Shown here in pieces: positions 34,169 to 42,103 of a stretch of 57,082 bases of DNA; the first letter of the stretch is position 1; the number at the start of each line of letters is the position of its first letter. The notes beneath the pieces are model-generated. The model searched no databases and was not told the origin of the DNA. It saw only the letters and a list, made by a program, of their open reading frames with translations. A program made the translations under genes and the position numbers. Origin of the DNA: an uncultured Blautia sp. GTDB taxonomy: Bacteria > Bacillota > Clostridia > Lachnospirales > Lachnospiraceae. Location of the stretch: positions 1 through 57,082 of the forward strand of contig URVB01000021.1 of NCBI GenBank assembly GCA_900551075.1. Direction: 5' to 3'.

Positions 34169-34915
34169 ATGGGTAACCATCACAATGCTTTGCCCCTTGT
34201 TACATCCCCAGAGACATCTGTTTATGCCAGTGAAACGATTTATGACATTGACTGTGAGAAACATTTTGATATCAGCATCGGAAGCACTGCTGCAATCATA
34301 CTATCGTCGGGAAAGGATGAGAAGCTGCATGTAAAGCTTTCCTCCGCAACTCTCGAAACCCTTAGCAGTTCCTTTAAAATAAAGCTTGACGAGAAGAAAA
34401 ACAGGTTAGATGTAAACTGTATCAATAAGGATAAGATAAGCTGTTTTGAGGCAGAGGAGTCTCTGACCGTGGAAATTATCCTCCCGGATAAATATTCCGA
34501 CCATTGTGAGATACAAGCCTCGGCTAAGCTTCTTGAAATAAAGGGACTTCATCTGCGCCGTTTAGAGTATGACGGTGATGCGGAACGTGTTTTGATTTCT
34601 GACAGCAGTGGAAGTCTGGAGTTTACTGCAAAGACGGATTATGATATTACCATCGATAAAATCACAGGCAGATTGGATGTCAATCAATGGAAAGCGAAAG
34701 CTGTAGTCCATATTTCGGAAGAAAATTTAGTGGATGTTCTTAACAAGGGCAGAAAATGCAATGTTTATTACATGAAAAAAGGCAACCGCATAGAATATGA
34801 GAATCCTGTCGACAGCGAGAGCGAACTTAGTATTTCCGGAGTATTTTCGGAGTTAGTAGTCGATTTATGCACACGCCGTCAGGCAGGCAAAGAAGGATTG
34901 TGCCGGACTTCCTGA
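34169..34915 (+). CDS. Beta-strand repeat (DUF4097-like) protein, probably 5' truncated
   Basis: 248 aa frame. The sequence alternates short beta strands (FDISIGSTAAIILSSGKDEKLHVKLSS... LEIKGLHLRRLEYDGDAERVLISDSSGSLEFTAKTDYDITIDKITGRLDV), as in DUF4097/adhesin-like beta-helix proteins that often sit behind two-component or ABC genes. The frame is open upstream of the first ATG for about 13 codons and joins the ABC scrap, so the natural start is probably lost and the gene may be dead. No ribosome site precedes the ATG at 34169. It could still be read from a start at 34169. Confidence 0.55.
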   Translation: MGNHHNALPLVTSPETSVYASETIYDIDCEKHFDISIGSTAAIILSSGKDEKLHVKLSSATLETLSSSFKIKLDEKKNRLDVNCINKDKISCFEAEESLTVEIILPDKYSDHCEIQASAKLLEIKGLHLRRLEYDGDAERVLISDSSGSLEFTAKTDYDITIDKITGRLDVNQWKAKAVVHISEENLVDVLNKGRKCNVYYMKKGNRIEYENPVDSESELSISGVFSELVVDLCTRRQAGKEGLCRTS

Positions 34916-34999
34916 CCGCGTGGAAAGCGGGGCATGAAATCTTTCCCCTGTTTGCAGTTTATATGGTCAAAATTAAGGAAAAAGCTGCCTTTTTATCAT

Positions 35000-35063
35000 G
35001 TGACAGATTGGACAGACCGCATAAAATGGGAATTGTTTGAGAAATTGACAGATAAAATATATA
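35000..35063 (+). repeat. Left copy of a diverged 63-bp direct repeat
   Basis: This stretch matches 36641-36702 in about 80 percent of positions by eye, including an identical 11-base core CGCATAAAATGG. In one frame it encodes CDRLDRPHKMGIV, like CDRFEKPHKMGLFERLADKY of the right copy. The origin of this module is not recognised. The surrounding 34916-35167 gap holds nothing else I can name. Confidence 0.7.
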
Positions 35064-35167
35064 CTATACTAGTTATTATTGCATTATACTTATTGTACAT
35101 AAAGGTTCCTGTTATAGATGGTTTAGCTTAATCTATAAATATTATAAACTATGTAAAAGTTAAGAGA

Positions 35168-35587
35168 TTATAAATCAATCTTAAGTGAAAGAGATGAAAT
35201 TTTAGTAGATAATAATTGTGAGAGCTTTTTAAGAGATAAATTATGTTGTATTATGTTTTGATTATCCCAAAATGCATCTTTTGCATAGCGCGGAATAATA
35301 TGGACATGAAAATGGGTACCTTCGTCCATAACACGTCCATTATTCATTATAATTGACACGCCTAAAACATCAAAGTTATTTTCAATGATTTGAGATAGAT
35401 ATTGTTCAAGCATAATAAGTTCAGTAAGTATTGTGGAAGGAACATTTTGAATGTTTTGATAATGTTTTTTTGAAATAATTAGTAAATGGCCTGTTTGGAT
35501 AGGATTTATATCATAAACAATAAAAAAATTGTCTGTAGTGGCAAGAATTTGTTCTTTTTTAATTCCATGGCAAAAAACACATTCCAT
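35168..35587 (-). CDS. HIT family nucleotide hydrolase/transferase
   Basis: 139 aa, complete. The histidine triad HFHVHIIPRY has H92, H94 and H96, and the N-terminal CVFC zinc-like pair at C3/C6 is typical of the bacterial HIT (Hint/FHIT-like) proteins. They hydrolyse nucleoside phosphoramidates or dinucleoside polyphosphates; the substrate here is unknown. The gene is clearly richer in A and T than the flanking core genes and lies inside the stretch bounded by two direct repeats, which suggests transfer. Upstream is a TTTC-CTTT (AAAGGAAG) ribosome site. Confidence 0.88.
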   Translation of the reverse strand: MECVFCHGIKKEQILATTDNFFIVYDINPIQTGHLLIISKKHYQNIQNVPSTILTELIMLEQYLSQIIENNFDVLGVSIIMNNGRVMDEGTHFHVHIIPRYAKDAFWDNQNIIQHNLSLKKLSQLLSTKISSLSLKIDL

Positions 35588-35717
35588 AATAAATATCTTC
35601 CTTTCAAAGTTTGTATTTTATGTACTAATGCAGGTCTTTATTTGGATATAGTATATCACATTAAAAAAATAAAACCGTTGAAATTTATTTATTATATTTT
35701 ACAAAGAGGGCAAAGTA

Positions 35718-36171
35718 TTGAATAAAATTAAAATAAATGTAAAAGCAATTAGAGATAATCTTAAAAAAATTTCCGGAGTAGTTCAGTTCGTAATAAAATC
35801 TAATGCATATGGTTTTGGTAATGAACTTATTTCATATGTGGAAGATTTGGTTAACAGTGTGGTGACAACCGATTACTATTTGCATATGCGTAAATAGTTT
35901 TAAAATTTTGAATAAAATTGATAATTATGAGAAATGTTATATGCGTATTGATCCATACTTAGGATTACATGGATTCGTGGAAATTCGAGGAAACATTCGC
36001 TTTGATAAATTTTTATTACATATTAATGAGTTTCTAGAACCATCTGAGCTTAAATTATTTAATTTCATATTATGTTTTATACAAAAAAACGGTTTTCGCA
36101 TATCTGTTGGTGGGAGTGCTATTTTAGACATTATTTATGATGTTGGCAATAGACAGCAGAAGACCAAATGA
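35718..36171 (+). pseudogene. Alanine racemase remnant
   Basis: From a TTG at 35718 the frame gives NKIKINVKAIRDNLKKISGVVQFVIKSNAYGFGNELISYVEDLV, matching the N-terminus of alanine racemase with the PLP lysine in VIKSNAYGFG. A stop occurs at 35895, and the next frame (RIDPYLGLHGFVEI...GFRISVGGSAILD) may be a later, rearranged part of the same kind of protein. The enzyme cannot be functional. High A+T content. Confidence 0.6.
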
Positions 36172-36640
36172 TTGTGAAGAAATCAGGGATATTGTAGAAG
36201 AATTTTCAGGGTCTTATTACACACAGCAAAGTTCAGAATATTATAATTGTCAGGACAGTTTAAGTAAAAAGTTGGATGATGTAAAAAGGGGTTTAAATAC
36301 AGATTTTTCAATAGAAATTTTAAATTTTATTGTAGAAGAAATTTTGGAGTTTATAGAAATATCAGAAATAAAAGGGCATTATCCAGCATATCAGCAAGGA
36401 GATTATTTTAATAACTGTATTAAAAATTTAAAGAACTATTGATTAAAGAATTAGAAATTGCATCATATAGTTGGCAGATCGCACTGAAAAATTTTTGTGG
36501 TAAGCACTCTATTCCTATTATGATAATACATTAAAATAAAGGTCTTGAATATTCAGTGGTAAATTTTATTGGATTAGTAGACAGTGCATTTTGGAATTTT
36601 AAAAATTAACCAGAAGAAGATAGATGTGCTTTTTTCGTAT
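36137..36640 (+). pseudogene. UvrD/PcrA-like helicase C-terminal fragment
   Basis: The frame 36137-36442 (FSGSYYTQQSSEYY...HYPAYQQGDYFNNCIKNLKN) continues after a one-base shift as LIKELEIASYSWQIALKNF, then GKHSIPIMIIH-stop-NKGLEYSVVNFIGLVDSAFWNFKN-stop-PEEDRCAFFV. This follows the UvrD_C helicase motif V/VI region (normally IPIMTIHKSKGLEY and AFFVALSRAK). Two stops and one frameshift break it, and it ends exactly where the right copy of the 63-bp repeat starts. Confidence 0.75.
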
Positions 36641-36702
36641 GTGACAGGTTCGAAAAACCGCATAAAATGGGGTTGTTTGAGAGATTGGCAGATAAATATA
36701 TA
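36641..36702 (+). repeat. Right copy of the diverged 63-bp direct repeat
   Basis: Matches 35000-35063 (see the left copy) and encodes CDRFEKPHKMGLFERLADKY. It starts directly after the helicase fragment and ends at the promoter of the XRE gene. Confidence 0.7.
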
Positions 36703-36731
36703 TTGAAAACATATCAAATGTATGCTATATT
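36703..36731 (+). promoter_or_regulatory. Putative promoter for the XRE-cupin/MBL pair
   Basis: TTGAAA (36703-36708), a 17-base spacer and TATATT (36726-36731), 41 bases before the start codon. The promoter abuts the right repeat copy, so the repeat may have brought it. Confidence 0.65.
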
Positions 36732-36772
36732 ATATAAAGATATGTTATTATATAACTCAGAAAGGAAAATAT

Positions 36773-37357
36773 ATGAATTCACCGGTGTCAGCAATTGGAA
36801 AGAGACTGAAGGAAATTCGTGCAAGCAGGGACCTGAGCCTAGATGATGCAGCGAAGCTTACAGAAGTTAGTAAGCCTATGCTGGGGCAGATTGAACGAGG
36901 GCAATCCGTACCGACAATTACAACATTATGGAAGATTTCAACCGGGTTAAAAGTTCCTTTGTCCTCATTTTTAGAACAGCAGCAGACGGAATATTCTGTG
37001 ATTGCTATTGGAGAAAAAGAGCTTATATCCGAGGACAGCGGCAGAATGAGGGCATACGCTTTATTTCCGTATGATCCCATTAGGAATGTAGAAATCTTTT
37101 ATATTGAGTTTGATGAAGGCTGCAGCCATAAGTCGGACAAGCATAATGAGGGCGTAGAGGAATATGTTTTTGTTTTTACAGGGAAATTACAGCTTGTTAT
37201 AAACGGGGAGGAGATTGTCGTAGGTGAAAAGCAGGCAATTCGTTTCCGGGCTGACATTCGCCATGCGTATCATAATCCTTTTGATGAAAGGTGCACAATT
37301 TATAACATCATTTTTTATCCCAATGACTCATGGAGGTCACAAATATGTATGAATTGA
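36773..37357 (+). CDS. XRE-family regulator with cupin sensor domain
   Basis: 194 aa. Residues 8-62 form a lambda-repressor-type helix-turn-helix (IGKRLKEIRASRDLSLDDAAKLTEVSKPMLGQIERG), and 105-185 a cupin barrel (VEEYVFVFTGKLQLVINGEEIVVGEKQAIRF) that would bind a small ligand. It is translationally linked to the MBL hydrolase gene, whose start lies inside its last codons, so it likely controls that gene or its pathway. An AAAGGA site precedes ATG 36773. Confidence 0.9.
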   Translation: MNSPVSAIGKRLKEIRASRDLSLDDAAKLTEVSKPMLGQIERGQSVPTITTLWKISTGLKVPLSSFLEQQQTEYSVIAIGEKELISEDSGRMRAYALFPYDPIRNVEIFYIEFDEGCSHKSDKHNEGVEEYVFVFTGKLQLVINGEEIVVGEKQAIRFRADIRHAYHNPFDERCTIYNIIFYPNDSWRSQICMN

Positions 37358-38223
37358 TACAGGTTTCGGACAGAAGCTATTATATCCAAGGCCCTGCAAA
37401 GATCGGGCTTGTAAAGCTGAATGATACGGAGGTCTGTTTAATTGACAGTGGGAACGACAAGGATACAGGGCGTAAAGTCAGGAGGATTTTAGACGCTAAT
37501 GGCTGGCGTCTGACTGCTGTTTATAATACCCACTCCAACGCTGATCACATTGGCGGCAACAAATACTTGCAGGGGCAGACCGGATGTAAGATTTATACAC
37601 AGGGGATAGAATGCAGCTTTACCAGACACCCGATTTTGGAGCCGGCTTTTTTGTATGGTGGATATCCCTGTAAGGATTTGCGGCATAAGTTCCTCATGGC
37701 ACAGGAAAGTGATGCTGAGTATTTGACGAAGGAGCGTTTGCCGGAAGGCTTCCAGATCATCGATCTGCCCGGACATTTTTTTGATATGGTAGGATTCCGG
37801 ACACCGGATGATGTAATTTATCTTGCAGACTGTTTGTCCGGCAAAGAAACATTGGATAAATATCAGATTGGCTTTATCTATGACATTGCCGCCTATTTAA
37901 AAACTCTTGAAATGGTGAAATCGCTGAACGCGAAAATATTTGTGCCGGCACATGCAGCAGTAACAGAGGATATTGCTCCACTGGCACAATACAATATAGA
38001 TAAGGTTTTAGAAATAGCAGAACGGATTTTGGAACTTTGCAGGGATCCGCTTTGTTTTGAAGTCATTTTGCAGAGGCTGTTCGCATTATACGGTTTGCAG
38101 ATGAATTTTGAGCAGTATGTGCTTGTGGGCAGCACAGTACGTTCTTACCTTGCGTGGCTGAAGGATACCGGAAGAATCAGCGCCCGGTTTGACGACAACA
38201 TGCTATATTGGGAGAGAATATAG
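37345..38223 (+). CDS. MBL-fold metallo-hydrolase
   Basis: 292 aa metallo-beta-lactamase-fold protein. The metal motif reads THSNADHIGG (H63, N65, D67, H68) rather than the usual HxHxDH, so one zinc-1 ligand is Asn; later DLPGHFFD and ADCLSG and AHAAV segments supply other ligands. Such a change occurs in some MBL subfamilies, and activity is not ruled out. The substrate is unknown. The ATG at 37345 has a GGAGG site 8 bases upstream and lies inside the end of the XRE-cupin gene. Confidence 0.88.
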   Translation: MYELIQVSDRSYYIQGPAKIGLVKLNDTEVCLIDSGNDKDTGRKVRRILDANGWRLTAVYNTHSNADHIGGNKYLQGQTGCKIYTQGIECSFTRHPILEPAFLYGGYPCKDLRHKFLMAQESDAEYLTKERLPEGFQIIDLPGHFFDMVGFRTPDDVIYLADCLSGKETLDKYQIGFIYDIAAYLKTLEMVKSLNAKIFVPAHAAVTEDIAPLAQYNIDKVLEIAERILELCRDPLCFEVILQRLFALYGLQMNFEQYVLVGSTVRSYLAWLKDTGRISARFDDNMLYWERI

Positions 38224-38250
38224 GGCGGGCTGCATATCCCGTACGGGGCG

Positions 38251-38295
38251 GCAGGAGTTTTAAATCTGTACTTATTAAAGATTTAAAACTCCTGC
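38251..38295 (+). terminator. Terminator after the MBL gene
   Basis: Perfect 16-bp arms (38251-38266 and 38280-38295) with a 13-base loop are followed by TGTTGTTTT. A strong intrinsic terminator. Confidence 0.85.
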
Positions 38296-38388
38296 TGTTG
38301 TTTTAGAATTCAAATTGTAAAGGCTGCAAAGAACCGTTTCATAAGCGCAAGGACAGGGATTTACTTATGTATATGGTATGATAAAAAA

Positions 38389-39726
38389 TTAATGAGGACA
38401 TACTTCATATTTCACAGAAGTAATGAGGGTGCCTACTTCGATGTACCCACAGATTGAGCATTTTTTGGCATTATAAGTATAGACGGTACAACTGCCGCCA
38501 GCATGTGAAACATGTCTTTTCTGAACGCCTGTCACAAAAGAATGCGAACAGCTTCGTGGGGTAATCGAGGATGTATCCGGTGCGATAACAATTCCATTAT
38601 GAGTTATAAAATAGCTGCTTATTTCACTAAATAAGAGTTCATCCTCTGGTATCTCCAGTTTAAATTCGCCCGCAGTAAATGAGTCGTTGTCAGAGATAAT
38701 ATCATCACTGCATGCTATAGCTGCAGGTTCCTGATATCCTGCCGCTGAAACAACGCTGCTAAAAGTTGTGAATATCATGAATGCCAGTAAAACGGATATC
38801 CTTTTTTTGCTGCAATTTCTTAACATAATTAATCTCTCCTTTGTCAGATTTTTTGAAGGGTTACTAAAGTTTGAAATAAAAGGTGATTTGATATCTGTGG
38901 TTTTCCGTCCTGTTTCATTTGAATTAATAATGAGATGACCATATAATTTTATCTGACTTTCATTTAACAGACAGGATACTTTATAATCACAGTCTAATTC
39001 GGCCATTGAGTTAAGTTCCCGTGAAAGTAAATAAGGAAATAACAGATACCAGTGAATGATAATCACAATGTTTCCCAATATTTGTATAAGAGCATCACAT
39101 TTTTTTATGTGGATGTACTCATGCATCAGAACCAAGCGGATATTTTCAGGCGGGTATCCCACAGGAAATACAACGATTGGTTTAAGAAAACCCAATGTAA
39201 ACGGAGTAAAGTCACTGTCCATCACCTGAATCCGGATATGTCGTTTTAAAGACAGCTCCTTTCGTACATTTTCACAATGCTCAAGAAGCTCGGAGCCGGG
39301 CTGAATGGAATTTACCAGAATTCTTTTTCGTTGTACATTGTAGTTTCTATAATATATTACAAATAGTCCGATTGTTACACAAAACCAGATTATGCCTGCA
39401 ATTAAAAATATCATTTTGTATTGAGGAAAAACCATGCGGCCATTGGAAAGCTTTTGAATGTATTTTCCCATATTTAGCGGAACCTCAACATTTTCCGGCC
39501 GTTTTAACGAAAAAAAACGGTTATCATCCGGCAAGAATTTAAGAAAATTTTTTATTTCGTTGGAAAGCAGAGGAACCGGTAACAGATAAAAGAAAATAGA
39601 TAGTTTTAGGAGGCGGTACATCCATGTCGGGTATTTGTAATGAAGATGCACTTTATAGCGCAGGAGCAGGTATATTCCAAAGGGAATCGTACCGCCTAGC
39701 GCCATAAAAAAAATAAGATTATTCAT
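38389..39726 (-). CDS. BlaR1/MecR1-like M56 membrane metalloprotease without PBP sensor
   Basis: 445 aa. Four or so membrane helices surround the M56 zinc protease site HEYIH (H202, E203, H206) with the third ligand region AELDCD near 243-247. A final membrane helix at about 312-330 leads to an external tail of about 110 residues that is not the penicillin-binding sensor of BlaR1; it has four or so Cys and His residues (CSHSF, CSICGY, EVCPH) and may bind metal. It overlaps the end of the BlaI-type gene by 8 bases, so the pair forms a sensor-repressor unit with an unknown signal. Confidence 0.87.
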   Translation of the reverse strand: MNNLIFFMALGGTIPFGIYLLLRYKVHLHYKYPTWMYRLLKLSIFFYLLPVPLLSNEIKNFLKFLPDDNRFFSLKRPENVEVPLNMGKYIQKLSNGRMVFPQYKMIFLIAGIIWFCVTIGLFVIYYRNYNVQRKRILVNSIQPGSELLEHCENVRKELSLKRHIRIQVMDSDFTPFTLGFLKPIVVFPVGYPPENIRLVLMHEYIHIKKCDALIQILGNIVIIIHWYLLFPYLLSRELNSMAELDCDYKVSCLLNESQIKLYGHLIINSNETGRKTTDIKSPFISNFSNPSKNLTKERLIMLRNCSKKRISVLLAFMIFTTFSSVVSAAGYQEPAAIACSDDIISDNDSFTAGEFKLEIPEDELLFSEISSYFITHNGIVIAPDTSSITPRSCSHSFVTGVQKRHVSHAGGSCTVYTYNAKKCSICGYIEVGTLITSVKYEVCPH

Positions 39727-40099
39727 CCCAAAAAACCTCTAATTCTTTCTTTTGCTCTGGTGTCAGGCTGGGTTTCCCTCCGGAGATGGTCAGCATCAGA
39801 TTCTGCAGAGAGCCGTCAAACATTTCATTGATGAAACCATCCATCCAGAGCTTTCCATATTCAGCCTGGGCCATAGAGCGCTGGTAGTAGAGCTTATGTC
39901 CGATTTTTCGTGTGCGGAGTGCTCCTTTTCTAACCATACGGGTCAAAAATGTCTGAATTGTGTTGGGCGATAATTTTTTTTTACTTATAAAGTTTTGGTA
40001 ATATTCAATTACTTCTGCAAGAGTATATTCCCGGTTATCTTTCCAGAACATCTGCATTAAGGCGTATTCTGACGTGGATAAGTCATATTTGCAAGGCAT
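39719..40099 (-). CDS. BlaI/MecI/CopY-family transcriptional repressor
   Basis: 126 aa winged-helix repressor (LSTSEYALMQMFWKDNREYTLAEVIEYY...LSPNTIQTFLTRMVRKGALRTRKIGHKLYY), the typical BlaI fold with the C-terminal dimer helix. The M56 protease downstream would cleave it upon signal, releasing its own operator. The ribosome site is embedded in a run of nine G (read on the - strand), 4 bases before the ATG, which is unusual. The 121-base gap to luxS may hold the operator, but no clear TACA-TGTA dyad was found. Confidence 0.9.
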   Translation of the reverse strand: MPCKYDLSTSEYALMQMFWKDNREYTLAEVIEYYQNFISKKKLSPNTIQTFLTRMVRKGALRTRKIGHKLYYQRSMAQAEYGKLWMDGFINEMFDGSLQNLMLTISGGKPSLTPEQKKELEVFWDE

Positions 40100-40220
40100 A
40101 ATGTCCCCCCCCCTTTCCTATTTGTATTTTTATACCTACGTTGATGTTTGTAATTTCATTATAAATTATTAATTGTGATTTGTCAAAAAAATTTATAATT
40201 CTACAGACAACGATTGTGTC

Positions 40221-40700
40221 TTATTCCGGATAGACCAGTCTTTCCGGACGAATGTCATACAGAACTTCATCCAGATATTTTTTAGCCAGGTATTTTGCCA
40301 TACCGAGGTTCATATCCAGATAATTTCCGCAGTCCTTGGCAGAAGCGCCCGGGATATCTCCGGCAAAGTCACGGATGAATTCAAAGGTTTCTGTCATAAG
40401 CGGGACAATATCTTTGGACTCGTAATCTCCGTTTAGCAGCAGATAATTTCCGGTGCGGCAGCCCATAGGGCCCCAATAGATCATTTTGGGCCCGAATTCC
40501 TTGTGGTTGCGCAGATAAGTGGCAGCCAGATGCTCGATGGTATGCAGCTCTGCCGTATTCATGACAGGCTCCTCGTTGGGGGAGGTCATGCGGATGTCAA
40601 AGGTGGTGACAACGCTGTTTCCCACCAGGTCCTTACGGGAAACATAGATGCCTGGCTGGAGCTTTAAATGGTCTATGGTAAAGCTTGCGATTTTTTTCAT
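40221..40700 (-). CDS. luxS: S-ribosylhomocysteine lyase
   Basis: 159 aa, full length. The metal motif HTIEH gives H53 and H57, C124 in KDCGNYLD is the third ligand, and C81 in GPMGCRTGN is the catalytic cysteine. The enzyme splits S-ribosylhomocysteine to homocysteine and DPD, the precursor of autoinducer-2, in the activated methyl cycle. A GAGAGG site precedes ATG 40700. The 299-base gap to trpS (40701-40999) shows no T-box or other RNA that I can name. Confidence 0.97.
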   Translation of the reverse strand: MKKIASFTIDHLKLQPGIYVSRKDLVGNSVVTTFDIRMTSPNEEPVMNTAELHTIEHLAATYLRNHKEFGPKMIYWGPMGCRTGNYLLLNGDYESKDIVPLMTETFEFIRDFAGDIPGASAKDCGNYLDMNLGMAKYLAKKYLDEVLYDIRPERLVYPE

Positions 40701-40934
40701 GGTTGATTCCTCTCTTTCTGAACAGATGGTATGATATCTTCAGTTATTTTAGCAGAGATTCAGGAAAGTTACAAGTAACATGAATAGCGGAATGTCCGGG
40801 AGGTTTTGTCTCTGCTTCCGCTTACGGAAAACAGGACGTGGACAAATGAATGCAATTCCAAATAGTCTGTGCATCAATCCTTTTGCTCGTTAATTTCCGG
40901 CGATTTCGGGTGGAATATATCTCTTAGCCGCTGA

Positions 40935-40963
40935 TTGACTTTATTTCTATAGAATGTTAAACT
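40935..40963 (+). promoter_or_regulatory. Putative trpS promoter
   Basis: TTGACT (40935-40940), a 17-base spacer and TAAACT (40958-40963), 37 bases before the start codon. Confidence 0.6.
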
Positions 40964-40999
40964 GTTTTTGAGAAATGACGGAATATTGGAGGAGAAATT

Positions 41000-42004
41000 A
41001 TGATCAACGGGAAGAAAATATTATTCAGTGGTATGCAGGCAACCGGGAACCTGACCTTGGGCAATTATCTGGGGGCTTTGAAGAACTGGCTGACTTTAAG
41101 TGATGAATATGAATGCTTTTACAGTGTCGTGGATATGCACTCGATTACCATCCGGCAGGACCCTGCGGAGCTTCGTAAAAGAGCCAGGAATTTGCTGACT
41201 CTGTATATTGCGGCAGGTCTGGACCCGGAGAAGAACTGTATTTATTATCAGTCTCATGTATCCGGACATGCGGAGCTTGCATGGATTCTCAACTGCTATA
41301 CTTATATGGGAGAGCTGAATCGTATGACGCAGTTCAAGGACAAATCAGCGAAGCATGCGGATAATATCAATGCCGGATTGTTCACGTATCCGGTGCTCAT
41401 GGCTGCGGATATTCTGCTTTATCAGGCAGATGTGGTTCCGGTAGGTGTGGATCAGATGCAGCATCTGGAGCTGTCCAGGAATGTGGCGGAAAGATTTAAC
41501 AATATTTACGGAGATGTTTTCACAGTGCCGGAGGCCTATATCGGCAAAGTCGGCGCCAGGATCATGAGTCTGCAGAATCCCTCAAAGAAAATGTCGAAGT
41601 CCGATGAGAACCCGAACGGCAGTATTTATCTTATGGATGATACGGATACAATCATGCGCAAATGCAAGAGAGCCGTGACAGATTCGGAGGGATGTATCTG
41701 CTATCGTGACGAGCAGCCGGGAATCAAGAACCTGATCGACATTTACAGTGCATGTACAGGCAAAACTCCGGACGAAACAGTCAAAGAGTTTGAGGGCAGG
41801 GGGTATGGTGAGCTGAAGCCGGCGGTAGGAGAGGCTGTTATCAGCGTTCTGAAGCCATTGCAGGACGAGTTTGCAAGACTCAGCAGGGACAAAGCTTTTA
41901 TTGACTCCATAATCAGAGAAAACGCAGAAAAGGCGAATTATTATGCAGCAAAAACTCTGCGCAAGGTGCAGCGTAAGGTTGGTTTTCCGGACAGAATCCG
42001 TTAA
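41000..42004 (+). CDS. trpS: Tryptophanyl-tRNA synthetase
   Basis: 334 aa class Ic synthetase. The HIGH-like motif is TGNLTLGNYLG (residues 15-25) and the KMSKS motif KKMSKSD lies near residue 200. Length matches the bacterial family. It charges tRNA-Trp with tryptophan. A GGAGGAG site precedes ATG 41000. No T-box precedes it, so it is probably not tryptophan-regulated by that route. Confidence 0.96.
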   Translation: MINGKKILFSGMQATGNLTLGNYLGALKNWLTLSDEYECFYSVVDMHSITIRQDPAELRKRARNLLTLYIAAGLDPEKNCIYYQSHVSGHAELAWILNCYTYMGELNRMTQFKDKSAKHADNINAGLFTYPVLMAADILLYQADVVPVGVDQMQHLELSRNVAERFNNIYGDVFTVPEAYIGKVGARIMSLQNPSKKMSKSDENPNGSIYLMDDTDTIMRKCKRAVTDSEGCICYRDEQPGIKNLIDIYSACTGKTPDETVKEFEGRGYGELKPAVGEAVISVLKPLQDEFARLSRDKAFIDSIIRENAEKANYYAAKTLRKVQRKVGFPDRIR

Positions 42005-42027
42005 ATCTGAACTTTCTGTGAAAAGAA

Positions 42028-42055
42028 TTGTAATTTATACGGAAGCATGTATAAT
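42028..42055 (+). promoter_or_regulatory. Putative promoter for the cyclophilin lipoprotein
   Basis: TTGTAA (42028-42033), a 16-base spacer and a perfect TATAAT (42050-42055), 48 bases before the start codon. Confidence 0.65.
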
Positions 42056-42103
42056 GAATGCTTAACAACCAGGAAATGGGAATGCAGAAACGGAGGAAAT
42101 CAA

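Noticed and set aside
36137..36442. Independent small gene of 101 codons
   Set aside because: After a one-base shift it continues into UvrD helicase motifs, so it is better read as part of a broken helicase gene.
40701..40999. T-box riboswitch before trpS
   Set aside because: No T-box core (GGGTGGNACCGCG-like) or specifier stem could be found in this 299-base gap; only a plain promoter is visible.
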